From Cyclobacteriaceae bacterium (GTDB taxonomy: Bacteria; Bacteroidota; Bacteroidia; Cytophagales; Cyclobacteriaceae): a stretch of 64,000 bases of DNA. How positions within the stretch are numbered: the stretch's first letter is position 1; each line of letters begins with the position of its first letter. Shown piece by piece: positions 35,453 through 45,649 of the stretch. The position numbers and the translations under genes are program-made. A model generated the notes under the pieces. That model had not been told where the DNA came from. It saw nothing but the letters and a program-made list of their open reading frames with translations, and did not search any database. The stretch spans positions 496,001-560,000 of the forward strand of contig JAHBTX010000001.1 in the NCBI GenBank assembly GCA_019638395.1, given 5' to 3'.

Positions 35453-38400
35453 ATGAATCGCTACTTATTGGTTGGCATTTTTTCGTATTGCGGTTTAATT
35501 CTGCTGGCGGTTAATTTCAATAACCATCCAACATCTGTTGCAATCTATGTAAACGAAGAAGCCGGGCAAGATGGTCCCGGCCAGTTTATTGCGTACCACA
35601 AAGCCATTCGCACACCTGAAGATGCTACCGCACCCGAATACACGAGTGGGTTTATCATGCGCGAACTTGAGCAGGCAAAATCGTTCGCGGCTCGAAAAAG
35701 AATGGCTCGCACCCAATCAAACGGAGTAGTGGAATGGAAAGAACGAGGCCCGGCTAATGTGCCAGGGCGCACACGCGGAATACTTGTTGACCCTGATGAT
35801 GCCAGCAAAAACACCTGGTATGCCGGCTCGGCCGGTGGTGGTGTTTGGAAAACCACTAATGGTGGACAAGCATGGACGTTGCTTACACCAAATCTCCCCA
35901 ACCTGGCCACCACCACACTGGCTATGGCCGAATCGAATCACAATATAATTTACATGGGTACAGGCGAAAGTTTTGGTGGCCTGCCCGGCATTCGGGGTAA
36001 TGGTATGTTTAAATCAACCGATCGCGGCCAAACCTGGCAACACTTGCCAGCCACTGCATCACTTTCAGATGTTAACAGAATTGCCATTAGCCCCACCAAT
36101 GCTAATGTGGTTGTTATTGCAACAGCAATTGGCATTTTCAAAACTACCGATGGCGGTACTTCATGGACACAACACCTGGCACTGGGCGGAATTGAAGACT
36201 TGCGAACTTCACCCTCCAACTTTAATATCCAATATGCTGCCCGCAACAGTGTGGGTGTTTACAAATCTACTGATGGTGGTGTAACCTGGAGTTTATCGGC
36301 AAATGGCATGAGCCCAAACGGACGAATTGAACTTGCTGTGTCACCTGTAAATCCTAACCGGGTATTTGCCTCAGCCGAAGGTACCCTGAATGGTTCAGCG
36401 TCCGATCTGTACGTATCGGATAATGCGGGCGCAACCTGGGCATTAATCAATACAACTTTTAATGGCACCAGTCTTAATTTTTTGGGTGGCCAGGGTTGGT
36501 ATGATAATACCATCATGTGCGATCCGTTTAATGCCGATGTGGTGTATTACGGAGGTGTGAGCTTATTCCGAACCACGTTGGGAACAGGTTCAACAGCCAT
36601 TAACAATTACAACCTGGTTGAACAAAACACCTCCTTTCTTACACTGGTTAACTTTGGGGCTGGTTTTGGAAACGGCAGATTAGAGGTAGGAACATTCGCC
36701 AATGCATCGGTTGAAATCCGGTTTGGTGCCGGCCGTAGCCAGATGGCACATCGGTTTGTAGTACCGGAGGGTGCAACATCGGGTGTACCCGATGCAAGTT
36801 ACAGCTATCAAAATTATGTAAGCGTTCCGTTTGAAGTTTGGGATATTACCAACAACCGCCAACTCATGGTCTCCTTTCGCGATCAGGATAGAAATGGTGA
36901 GTTTAACTTACTTCTGTCAAATACAGATGGTGCAGCTACCGCACAAAGTCGCGAATACATTTACATCAGCAATGTAAACTATAATGCCACCACACCGGCT
37001 GCAAGCATTGCCATGAATGGCGGACACGTATTTCAACAGATGTATTTTTTCTGGCCGGTGCTGGCTGCTGGTAGTACCTGGCCTGGTAGTATTACAACCT
37101 CTCAACTTGTAATCAATTTCACTTCTGTACCCAAGTTAAACGCAACCACACAAACGGTGGCCGATGCATACAATCAATTTGATGGCAAAAACCGGTTTAC
37201 CACGTTTGGTATAGATGTTCACCCCGATCATCACAACCTTATTCCCATTGTTATGCCGGGCAACACGTATAAAATTCTGAACGCAAGCGATGGTGGAATT
37301 TTTATCTCCACCACCTCGGCCACACCCGGCATAAATAACGGAGATTGGGTAATGGTGGGAAACACTTATAACACCAGCCAATTTTACGGAGCCGATAAAA
37401 AACCCGGTGCTAACGAATACTTTGGAGGCATGCAGGATAACGGCACCTGGCGCTCGCCATCCGGACAGCAAGCTTCCAAAACAACCAACTATCAATTTAG
37501 CATTGGTGGCGATGGCTTTGAAGTAGTATGGCATAAACTCGATCCACTTAAATTAATTGGTGGTTCGCAGGGAAATAATTTTCGAAAGTCGGTTAATGGT
37601 GGTGTAACGTGGACGGTGGCAACTGCTGGTTTATCCGGCAGCCATCCCTTTGTTTCCAAACTGGCTACTTCCAGCGCTGTTCCCGATGTAGTCTATACAC
37701 TTTCTTCAACTGGAGTATTTCGTTCGAACGATTTTGGAAGCTCGTGGACTTTAACAGCAATTTCAGATAAGTGGGGAAGTTCCAACACCATGGATGTTGA
37801 AGTATCGCAGGCCAACGCAAACATTGTTTGGGCGGGCAGCGCTGTCGTTAACCAAACTGGTAACATCCGAAGTATTCATGTAAGTACCAATGGTGGCCAA
37901 ACATTTACTGCCACCAACAACTACACCCAACGTGTAATGGGAGGAATAACCAAATTAGCTTCGCACCCCACCCAACCTCAAACAGCGTATGCTACTTTCT
38001 CTTTTGCCGGGCGACCAAAAATTCTTCGAACAACAAACCTGGGCCAATCGTGGGAAGATATTTCGGGGTTTGGATTAGCTTCATCCAGTTCTACCGGCTT
38101 TCCGGATGTGGCCGTGTATTGCGTGTATGTGCGACCGGATAATCCGCAAATAATCTGGGCCGGAACCGAAATAGGTATTGTTGAATCGTTGGACAACGGT
38201 GCATCGTGGGCGCTGGTAGATGGTTTTCCAAACGTATCAGTTTGGGATCTGAAAGGCGTGGACAATCAAATTGTAATTGCAACACATGGCCGCGGCATCT
38301 GGACAGCCGAATTAGATACAGAGTTAATTTTAAAGAATCCGATCATTTATGCAATGGGCACATCACCCAAATCAGAGCTTGCCATGGGTATTACCCTTTC

Positions 38401-39388
38401 TGAAAACTTTGATTCAACCCAGCTTTACATTCAGGGCGTACTTAAGGGCACATTTAAAAACCTTGTAAGTGGAAATTATACGCTGCGTTTAAAAGGAGTA
38501 ACAACAGGAATTGTGGAAGCGAAGTTGATCGGTTATAAGCAGGAAGCGCCCTACCACTCGGCCGCAGTATCAGTTGAACACCTGCAGCTAAACGACTATC
38601 GCAGGCAATATTTTAATTACTTTTCAAATGCGAATGATCTTAAGTTAAACTCGTTTTCTGTTCAGGTATTCGGGTCATCCAATACAAGCCTGCAAAGTTT
38701 TCACAATTACCTGAACGACACAGAACATAGTGCTTTGCTGCGGCAACCCATCATAATTTCGAATGAACATCCATTCTTTTATTACCGCGATGTGGCAATC
38801 GTTGAACCGGGCGAAACCGGCTCAGTATTCGGACAACCTGCATTTAAAGATTATGTGATTGTAGAAGCCACCAAAGACGGTATTAACTGGACCGCGCTTG
38901 CAGATGGTTATGATGCACGCGCCAATGAAGATTGGTTAGCTGCCTATAATGCAGTGCAGGTTGGCAACCGCAGCATGCTGGTGGATCATAACATTAATCT
39001 AACGAACACACTTCAAGCCAATGATACGGTGCTTTTCCGTTTCCGGCTTTCGGCCAATGCAAGTATTAACGGCTGGGGGTGGTCTATTGACGACCTGTAT
39101 ATTCAACAAGTACCTACCGGTATAGAACCGGTTATAACTTATAACCTGGCTGTTTATCCTAACCCTACTACCGGAAATATAAAGCTCGCCTATTCTTTAC
39201 CACAAGCTACCGATGTTACTATACAAGTACATGATTTAACAGGCCGGGTTGTTATGCAAAAAACAATTGGAAATAAAGCAGCCGGTAAGCATGAAGAAAC
39301 TATGTACTTGAATACAAAACCGGGGGTATATTTATTACAATTGCAAACCAGGTTTAAGAATGAGCGTGTGCGGATAGTGGTGGAGTAA
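35453..39388 (+). CDS. Giant secreted beta-propeller protein with T9SS type A sorting domain
   Basis: 1311 residues. A hydrophobic N-terminus (LLVGIFSYCGLILLAVNF) probably serves for export. Two sortilin/VPS10-like propeller segments contain Asp-box turns (TTNGGQAW, STDRGQTW, TTDGGTSW, STDGGVTW, SVNGGVTW, SNDFGSSW, TTNLGQSW, SLDNGASW). The first runs about residues 80-360, the second about 620-960. A divergent insert lies between them. Further beta-sandwich domains precede the C-terminal sorting domain (VYPNPTTGNIKLAYSLPQ, DLTGRVVMQK, NTKPGVYLLQLQ), which directs outer-membrane export and attachment by the type IX system. Surface or extracellular; could bind or degrade polymers, but catalytic residues are not evident. 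Confidence 0.88.
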   Translation: MNRYLLVGIFSYCGLILLAVNFNNHPTSVAIYVNEEAGQDGPGQFIAYHKAIRTPEDATAPEYTSGFIMRELEQAKSFAARKRMARTQSNGVVEWKERGPANVPGRTRGILVDPDDASKNTWYAGSAGGGVWKTTNGGQAWTLLTPNLPNLATTTLAMAESNHNIIYMGTGESFGGLPGIRGNGMFKSTDRGQTWQHLPATASLSDVNRIAISPTNANVVVIATAIGIFKTTDGGTSWTQHLALGGIEDLRTSPSNFNIQYAARNSVGVYKSTDGGVTWSLSANGMSPNGRIELAVSPVNPNRVFASAEGTLNGSASDLYVSDNAGATWALINTTFNGTSLNFLGGQGWYDNTIMCDPFNADVVYYGGVSLFRTTLGTGSTAINNYNLVEQNTSFLTLVNFGAGFGNGRLEVGTFANASVEIRFGAGRSQMAHRFVVPEGATSGVPDASYSYQNYVSVPFEVWDITNNRQLMVSFRDQDRNGEFNLLLSNTDGAATAQSREYIYISNVNYNATTPAASIAMNGGHVFQQMYFFWPVLAAGSTWPGSITTSQLVINFTSVPKLNATTQTVADAYNQFDGKNRFTTFGIDVHPDHHNLIPIVMPGNTYKILNASDGGIFISTTSATPGINNGDWVMVGNTYNTSQFYGADKKPGANEYFGGMQDNGTWRSPSGQQASKTTNYQFSIGGDGFEVVWHKLDPLKLIGGSQGNNFRKSVNGGVTWTVATAGLSGSHPFVSKLATSSAVPDVVYTLSSTGVFRSNDFGSSWTLTAISDKWGSSNTMDVEVSQANANIVWAGSAVVNQTGNIRSIHVSTNGGQTFTATNNYTQRVMGGITKLASHPTQPQTAYATFSFAGRPKILRTTNLGQSWEDISGFGLASSSSTGFPDVAVYCVYVRPDNPQIIWAGTEIGIVESLDNGASWALVDGFPNVSVWDLKGVDNQIVIATHGRGIWTAELDTELILKNPIIYAMGTSPKSELAMGITLSENFDSTQLYIQGVLKGTFKNLVSGNYTLRLKGVTTGIVEAKLIGYKQEAPYHSAAVSVEHLQLNDYRRQYFNYFSNANDLKLNSFSVQVFGSSNTSLQSFHNYLNDTEHSALLRQPIIISNEHPFFYYRDVAIVEPGETGSVFGQPAFKDYVIVEATKDGINWTALADGYDARANEDWLAAYNAVQVGNRSMLVDHNINLTNTLQANDTVLFRFRLSANASINGWGWSIDDLYIQQVPTGIEPVITYNLAVYPNPTTGNIKLAYSLPQATDVTIQVHDLTGRVVMQKTIGNKAAGKHEETMYLNTKPGVYLLQLQTRFKNERVRIVVE

Positions 39389-39529
39389 GGCAGTTTTTAA
39401 AATGTTATGCAAAGAAATATGGTCTTTAATTATCGGACTTAAGAGAAGTAATCTTCAATATAGAAGGTTGGATTTGCAAGCCTGCGTTGAATCTGTGTTT
39501 TGAGTATTGAATCTTTAGGAATCAAAAAA

Positions 39530-42500
39530 TTAATTCCCGCGCATAATTTCCACCCAACCGGTGTACCGTTCACCGTTTACCAATAACTGGTAATAATACA
39601 CACCATCAATTGCATCGTTACCGCTCCAATCGTTTTGGTAGTTATCGCTGGCATATACCTGCTTGCCCCACCGATTAGTAACTACAAGCTTGCAGTTTGC
39701 CGGCAGGTTGCGGATAAAGAAGGTATCGTTGCTGTTATCGCCATTAGGCGTAAATATATTGGGCACGTATAGTCCACATCCAAAAGCCGGTTCACTAACA
39801 ATTGCTTCCTGGAAGGATGAAGCAATGGCACCTACACAAGTATTTATCAACGACTGATTTTGGGTTATCTGCACCTGATATGTACCCAGTGGTAATCCGG
39901 TAATTACAAACAATCCACTGGCTGCCTGATCGGCCGTTATGGAACCAGTTTTAATTACATCGCCATTCTGAAACACAAAGTAGGTAAAGTCGGTATCGGC
40001 TGAGCCTATTATATTGATCAAACTGATTGAACCCTCTGTTTCAAGACAGTTGTATGCCGTTTCCGCTACGCTGAAGTTAACCGGATCTGGTGATCCGGAG
40101 GGTTCAATCTCAAAGGTTCCAACTTTAATACAACCTGGAGTTGTATCATCGCCATAGGCAATGGTGTAGGTATAAATTCCAACGGGTAATGCCGTAAACA
40201 AGGGATTGTTGAACTGCGTTCTGGCAAGTGGCCCTGCAATTTCAATTCTTACACCAATAATATTTACCAAGGGCACAGCCGGGTTTATGTCAAACATAAC
40301 GGTACCATCGGGCAGCAAGGCTCCACAGGTGGCCGGTGTTTCGATAGGCGTGATAATTACTGTAGCACAGTTGTTAACCGGTGCGCAAAGTGGATCGCCA
40401 CTGGGCAATACCGTTATTGAAACTACACTTAGTAACTGCCCAGAACAAGTACCTATTGTTGCAAACACATTGAAAGATGTATTAGCCGTTAACCCACCGG
40501 TTGGCAAACTCAGAGTCGATCCGGTTCCGGATACAGCAGCACCAATTGGTGAATTATCAATATTATTTCGAAGTTGATAACTCACGCCAATCTCTGAGTT
40601 AGCAACCTGAATGGCCGTGGCTGTGCCAAAACAAACCGTGCTACTAAGTGGTGTTACCACTAAAGATAAGTTGGGTGCGGGATTAACGGTTAACGAAACA
40701 ATTGTACTTAGTTTGGCTGCACATGAAACATTCGAAGCTAATACACTCACAACCGTACTTGTTGTTAAGATACCGGTAGGAATAACCAGTGTACCGCCAG
40801 TGCCTGCTATAACAGTTGATATTGGACTATCATCTGCATTATTGAGCAATTGATAATCAACACCCACCTCGGAGTTGGCGATATTGACGTTGGTACCACC
40901 ACCAGCGCAAAATACAGTTTGATCGGCAGTTACTGCCAATGTTAGATTAACCGTGCCAGCTACTGTTACAGATACAACTGTTGCCAATTGAACCGGGGCA
41001 CACACGCCCCCGGTTGCCAATACATTAAATGCAGTGGTTGTTGCTAATGCTCCGGTAGGTAATGCAATAATACCACCGGTACCTGCAACGGCTGTTCCTA
41101 CCACACTGTTATCTGCATCGTTCCGAAGTTGGTAGTTAACGCCCACTTCGGAGTTGCTAACCAGAATAGAAGCCACGCCCCCGGTACACAATGTAGCAAC
41201 AGGGCCGGTAACCGGTAATGCCGGATTAGGATCAACATCCACAGCAACCAATGCCTGATTGGTAAGCTCAATGGAACATGTTCCGTTTGAAGCAAAGATA
41301 TTGAAGGTTGTTGCAGCAGAAAGTACGCCAGTAGAAATTGTGATTGTACCACCATTTCCGGCAACGGGAGCTCCGATAGCTGAATCATCGGCATCGTTTC
41401 GTAACTGATACGTTACACCGGACTCTGAACCTGCAATTTGAATGCTGGAACTAGAGCCCTCGCAGATAGGTGATGCAGTAGCGGTTACCGTTAAACCGAC
41501 ATTGATGGCCCCAGCAACGGTTACAGTTACGGTTGTAGATAACTGAACCGGTGGACAAACACCTCTTGTTGCTAATACATTAAATGTGGTTGTAGCAGCA
41601 AGCACTCCGGTAGGTAAAACAATGGTAGCCCCCGTTCCGGCTACAGCCGATCCAACCAGGCTGTTGTCGGCATTGTTTCTAAGTTGATAACTCACTCCTG
41701 TCTCAGAGGTAGCTACTTCAATGTTACTGGTTCCACCCGAACATACGGTGCCGATTGTTGCAGCAACACCGAGTGCCGTGGAAGGTGCATTATCTACTGT
41801 AATTGTTACCGGTGCGGCAGTAACAGTTCCGACACAATTAACATCTGAAACCGAAACAAGCGAGTAGGAAGTTGTTGTTGCGGGAGTAACTGAAACAGTT
41901 GTCGGACTGGTAGCCGCTACAGCCGGAAAGGTGGTTACACCATCTGAATAAGAGTAGTTCCAGGGACCGGTTCCGGTAAAGGTAAAAGTGAGGTTAGTAC
42001 TCTGTCCGCTGCAAATACTTACCGAGCCCGATATCGTTGCAATTGGTAACGCATTAACCGTAAGCATAACCGGAGTAGCTGCACTGGCACAACCATTAAT
42101 GGTTTCGGTAACAAAAACTGTAGTTGTTCCGGCTCCTGCCGAATTAAAACCAAGCTGGCTATTAGTTGGATTGGTGCCGGTTGTAAGTGGCGTTGTTAAT
42201 CCTCCATCGCCATACCAAGTGTAAGTACTGCTTCCACCCGGTGTTGTAACAAATGGCGCGGTAATGGCATCGCCCGCGCAGTAGGTAGCAGGTGAAAACG
42301 TAATTGCCGGAGCGGATGGCACTGCATTTACAACGAGTGTAACACTAGTGGCAGTACTTTGGCAACCACTTGCATTTGTTTCTGTTACAAAAATAGTTCT
42401 TACAAGAGGTGCAACACTACTAAATCCTAATGCGGCATTGGTTGGGTTTGTTCCGGTAGTTAAGGGTGTGGTAAGTCCGGCATCGGCATACCAGGTATAA

Positions 42501-45151
42501 TCATTAAGGGGCACTGGAGTGGTAATAACCGGTGGAGTTATTGGCTCACCCACGCAATAGGTGGATGGTGAAAACGTGATGGCGGGTGGTGGCGTAACCG
42601 CATTTACGGTTAACGTTATGCTGGCAGCTGGGCTCTCACAACCGCTGGCGCTTCTTTGCGTAATAAAAACGGTTCTTGTATTCGCAGCCGCACTACTAAA
42701 CCCAAGAACTGCATTGGTAGGGTTGGTTCCGGTTGTTAAAATGCTTGTCAAGCTTGCATCGCTATACCAGGTATAGGTACTGCCACCAACGGGAGCAATA
42801 ACTGTGGGGGGTGTAATAGGTTCACCCACACAATACGTTGAAGGTGAAAATGAAATACCGGGCGCGACCGGAATGGCATTAACAGTTAATGTTACCGGTG
42901 TTGCAGCACCGGTACAATTACCGCTATTAGTTTCTACTACAAAGACGGTTCGCACGATTGGGGCTGCAGAATTAAATCCTAATGCCAGGTTAGTAGGATT
43001 CTCACCAGTGGTTAGCAACACAGTAAGACCTGCATTATTGTACCACGAATACGTGCTACCAGCCACAGGCGAAGTTATAATTGGTGGTGTAATGGCATCG
43101 CCCACGCAATAGCTGCTTGGTGTGAATGTAACTGCAGGGGCAGCCGGTATGGGGCTAACTGTTAAGGTTATGCTGGTTGGCGCTCCTTCGCAGCCACTTG
43201 AATTTCGTTCGGTAACAAATACGGTTCGAACAATTGGCGCAGCACTGCTAAACCCTAAGGCTGCATTTGATGGTGCTGTTCCTGTAACCAATACACTGGT
43301 TAAACTCGCATCGCTATACCAGGTATAGGTGCTACCTCCTACCGGTACATTAACCGTAGGTGCTGTAATTACATTACCCACGCAATAGTTGGATGGATTG
43401 AAGGTTACTACCGGTGCTGTGGGGATCGGGTTTACAGTAAGTGTAACCGCGGTGGCAGTGCTGGTACAATTACTGGCATTCGTTTCCGTAACAAAAACTG
43501 TTTTGGTTGTTACCACTGTGCTGCTGAAACCTAATTGAGCATTGGTAGGCGTTGTAGTTGTAGCCAGTAGAGTAGTAAGTCCGGCATCATCATACCAATT
43601 ATAAGTGCTGCCACCAACCGGAGTTGTAATTACAGGTGGTGTTATCGCATCGCCCACGCAATAGGAACTTGGTGAAAAAGTTACTACCGGTGCAGCGGGC
43701 ACTGCGCTCACAGTTAAGGTTACTGTTGTTGCCGGCCCGGGGCATCCGTTAGAATTTGTTTCGGTTACAAATACGGTGCGCACTCCGGCAGCCGCGCTGC
43801 TAAAGCCCAATGCGGCATTAGTTGGTGTAGCTGTGGTGGCAATTACCGTTGATAAGCTTACATCACTATACCAGGTATAAGTACTGCCTCCTATAGGAGT
43901 TGTAATAACCGGTGGCGTTATCACGGCACCTACACAATAAGTTGAAGGACTAAATGTTACAGCGGGGGCAAGCGGAATCGGATTAACGGTTAGTGTTACA
44001 GGGGTGGCTGGCCCTTCGCACCCAAAGTTATTCGTTTCAGTAACAAATACAGTTTTAGTATTGGCGGTGGCAGTACTAAATCCAAGCTGGGCAATAGTTG
44101 GTGTAGTGGTAGTAGCCAGCAGAATTGATAGTCCGGCATCATCATACCATTGATAGGTGCTGCCGCCAACAGGAGTAGTAATGGTTGGTGCCACGATACT
44201 GGCACCCACACAATATGTATTGGGGGTAAACGTAACTGCCGGAGCAACCGGCACCGGATTTACGGCAATGTTCACAGAACCACTTACGGCATCAGCCGGG
44301 CACCCATTTACATCCGTTACATTGGTAAGTGTGTAAGTAGTATTTATTACCGGAGCAACGGTAAAATCGGTACCACTTGTATAGCCACTAACGGTGCCTA
44401 ATCCTGCTATAGTGAGCGTGAACGGACCAGCACCACCGGTTATATCAACGCGCAATGTAGTCGATTCACCGGCACACACAGGACTTGCACCTGTTAAACT
44501 TAATACTGCATTGGTTGGAGCCGGTGGTTCCAATACAGTTATCGGGCCAAGTGTTTGAGAGCAGTTCGTTCCGTTATCCGTAACCACTACTGTATAATCT
44601 CCGGCACTAAGCCCGGTAATATCCTCTGATGTAGATGTAAAACCGTTCGTAGCAGTCCATGAGTAGGAATAGCTCGAAGTTCCACCCGATACGTTAATGG
44701 ATATTTGACCGTTAGGCGTGCCACAACTGGTACTATTAACCGGAAAGCCAGGCGTAATGCCCGCACTAATATCGGTAGTGCCGTTGATAATGAAGTTACC
44801 ATTAAAATCGGCTGGGTTACCATCCTGAACAACGATTACATAACCACCCGGTTTCAGATTGGGAGCAGTAAAAGGTACACCCAGTGTAAGGGGCACCCCT
44901 ACAATATTGGTTGGCCCGATAATAAATAAACTAATTGGTGGAATACCCGAAGTGACCGTAACATTAATAGAACCATTATCCAAAGTTCCGTCCGTGCCGG
45001 GATTACCACTGCCGTCTAACAAATCGCGGCAAGCATCCTTCTTGTCGGATAATACTACTACCGGTGCCTGTGCAAATACATTGGTTGCAAAGGCAGAAAT
45101 ACCAAGCAGCAAGGTTAGGATAAAAAAGCGGGGGAGTAAACGTCTCTTCAT
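39530..45151 (-). CDS. Giant repetitive adhesin with T9SS type B (gliding-associated) sorting domain
   Basis: 1873 residues with signal peptide (RFFILTLLLGISAFATNVFA). A SprB-like repeat (CGTPNGQISINVSGGTSSYS, then GLSAGDYTVVVTDN) lies near 140-205. Eight tandem Ig-like units of about 92 residues (roughly 297-1035) share YCVG, ITPPVITTP, GGSTYTWY and ALGFSSA. A linker Ig domain leads to five units of a second type (roughly 1120-1590) sharing SEVGVNYQLRNDADNS. The C-terminus (YVPNIFTPNGDNSNDTFFIR, NRWGKQVY, GVYYYQLLVNGERYTGWVEI) is the gliding motility-associated CTD. Probably a long surface filament or adhesin moved or displayed by T9SS. Coupled to the small gene at 45148. Confidence 0.9.
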   Translation of the reverse strand: MKRRLLPRFFILTLLLGISAFATNVFAQAPVVVLSDKKDACRDLLDGSGNPGTDGTLDNGSINVTVTSGIPPISLFIIGPTNIVGVPLTLGVPFTAPNLKPGGYVIVVQDGNPADFNGNFIINGTTDISAGITPGFPVNSTSCGTPNGQISINVSGGTSSYSYSWTATNGFTSTSEDITGLSAGDYTVVVTDNGTNCSQTLGPITVLEPPAPTNAVLSLTGASPVCAGESTTLRVDITGGAGPFTLTIAGLGTVSGYTSGTDFTVAPVINTTYTLTNVTDVNGCPADAVSGSVNIAVNPVPVAPAVTFTPNTYCVGASIVAPTITTPVGGSTYQWYDDAGLSILLATTTTPTIAQLGFSTATANTKTVFVTETNNFGCEGPATPVTLTVNPIPLAPAVTFSPSTYCVGAVITPPVITTPIGGSTYTWYSDVSLSTVIATTATPTNAALGFSSAAAGVRTVFVTETNSNGCPGPATTVTLTVSAVPAAPVVTFSPSSYCVGDAITPPVITTPVGGSTYNWYDDAGLTTLLATTTTPTNAQLGFSSTVVTTKTVFVTETNASNCTSTATAVTLTVNPIPTAPVVTFNPSNYCVGNVITAPTVNVPVGGSTYTWYSDASLTSVLVTGTAPSNAALGFSSAAPIVRTVFVTERNSSGCEGAPTSITLTVSPIPAAPAVTFTPSSYCVGDAITPPIITSPVAGSTYSWYNNAGLTVLLTTGENPTNLALGFNSAAPIVRTVFVVETNSGNCTGAATPVTLTVNAIPVAPGISFSPSTYCVGEPITPPTVIAPVGGSTYTWYSDASLTSILTTGTNPTNAVLGFSSAAANTRTVFITQRSASGCESPAASITLTVNAVTPPPAITFSPSTYCVGEPITPPVITTPVPLNDYTWYADAGLTTPLTTGTNPTNAALGFSSVAPLVRTIFVTETNASGCQSTATSVTLVVNAVPSAPAITFSPATYCAGDAITAPFVTTPGGSSTYTWYGDGGLTTPLTTGTNPTNSQLGFNSAGAGTTTVFVTETINGCASAATPVMLTVNALPIATISGSVSICSGQSTNLTFTFTGTGPWNYSYSDGVTTFPAVAATSPTTVSVTPATTTSYSLVSVSDVNCVGTVTAAPVTITVDNAPSTALGVAATIGTVCSGGTSNIEVATSETGVSYQLRNNADNSLVGSAVAGTGATIVLPTGVLAATTTFNVLATRGVCPPVQLSTTVTVTVAGAINVGLTVTATASPICEGSSSSIQIAGSESGVTYQLRNDADDSAIGAPVAGNGGTITISTGVLSAATTFNIFASNGTCSIELTNQALVAVDVDPNPALPVTGPVATLCTGGVASILVSNSEVGVNYQLRNDADNSVVGTAVAGTGGIIALPTGALATTTAFNVLATGGVCAPVQLATVVSVTVAGTVNLTLAVTADQTVFCAGGGTNVNIANSEVGVDYQLLNNADDSPISTVIAGTGGTLVIPTGILTTSTVVSVLASNVSCAAKLSTIVSLTVNPAPNLSLVVTPLSSTVCFGTATAIQVANSEIGVSYQLRNNIDNSPIGAAVSGTGSTLSLPTGGLTANTSFNVFATIGTCSGQLLSVVSITVLPSGDPLCAPVNNCATVIITPIETPATCGALLPDGTVMFDINPAVPLVNIIGVRIEIAGPLARTQFNNPLFTALPVGIYTYTIAYGDDTTPGCIKVGTFEIEPSGSPDPVNFSVAETAYNCLETEGSISLINIIGSADTDFTYFVFQNGDVIKTGSITADQAASGLFVITGLPLGTYQVQITQNQSLINTCVGAIASSFQEAIVSEPAFGCGLYVPNIFTPNGDNSNDTFFIRNLPANCKLVVTNRWGKQVYASDNYQNDWSGNDAIDGVYYYQLLVNGERYTGWVEIMRGN
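40400..41790 (-). repeat. Five tandem coding repeats, second Ig-like type (about 278 bases each)
   Basis: Encodes five units of about 92 residues in the adhesin. Each carries a Cys near the start of the unit and a core like YQLRNDADNSVVG, followed by LPTG and a closing VTV strand. Copies differ at many positions, so duplication is old or purifying selection has diversified them. Confidence 0.75.
42045..44262 (-). repeat. Eight tandem coding repeats, first Ig-like type (about 277 bases each)
   Basis: Encodes eight units of about 92 residues in the adhesin, each starting around APAVTFSPSTYCVG and closing with VTLTVN. Two conserved Cys per unit (YCVG and the later NSxGC) probably form a disulfide. 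Several neighbours share long identical stretches, a substrate for recombination and length variation. Confidence 0.85.
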
Positions 45152-45489
45152 TTAATCCGGATGGTTAAGTGCCTGGTACAACCTTCCTTACTTCTGATAA
45201 TGAGGTTATAATCACCTGCATTCAACTCGGTAATTTTGGTTTCTGTAATTTCTAACCGGTTGTTTTTATTATCACCACAAAACAGGTAGCTGGTATAAGT
45301 CTGCTTGTTATCCTTAAACTTCAATTCAATTTCGCCATTAGGCTGGTTGCCTGAGGTGTGTTTTGTTTTGTACGTTACCTGAATTTCATCGCAGGGTTTT
45401 ACAGGCTCAACCTGCAAACTTTCCATCCGTAAAGGAGACCAAGCAGCAAAAACAAATAAACTGCAAGTGAGGTATTTAAAACCAACCAT
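45148..45489 (-). CDS. Small secreted protein coupled to the adhesin gene
   Basis: 113 residues from the Met at 45489; the ATG at 45498 is an alternative. A signal peptide-like start (GFKYLTCSLFVFAAW) precedes a mature domain that looks like a single Ig/beta fold (CDEIQVTYKTKHTSGNQPNG, TKITELNAGDYNLIIRSKEG) with three or four Cys. Its TGA overlaps the adhesin ATG (ATGA), so it is translated just before the adhesin. No family recognised. It may be a periplasmic or surface partner of the adhesin, analogous to chaperone or accessory genes that precede large T9SS cargoes. Confidence 0.7.
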   Translation of the reverse strand: MVGFKYLTCSLFVFAAWSPLRMESLQVEPVKPCDEIQVTYKTKHTSGNQPNGEIELKFKDNKQTYTSYLFCGDNKNNRLEITETKITELNAGDYNLIIRSKEGCTRHLTIRIK

Positions 45490-45649
45490 ATCAAGCAAAA
45501 AATTAAAAGCAAGGTAGTGGTTTCCCGCGGCCCTTGCAATACTATTTAATCAACTCAGGAAATGCTATACGCGCCTTCCACCCGCAAAGCACAGGCTTAT
45601 AAAATACTTTACCTAATGTAAGTAATGTTTTTATGAAAAATTCAGGATT

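Noticed and set aside
42045-44262. Possible CRISPR or satellite array
   Set aside because: The 277-base periodicity corresponds to Ig-like protein units in an intact frame, with diverged copies and no short identical repeats or spacers.
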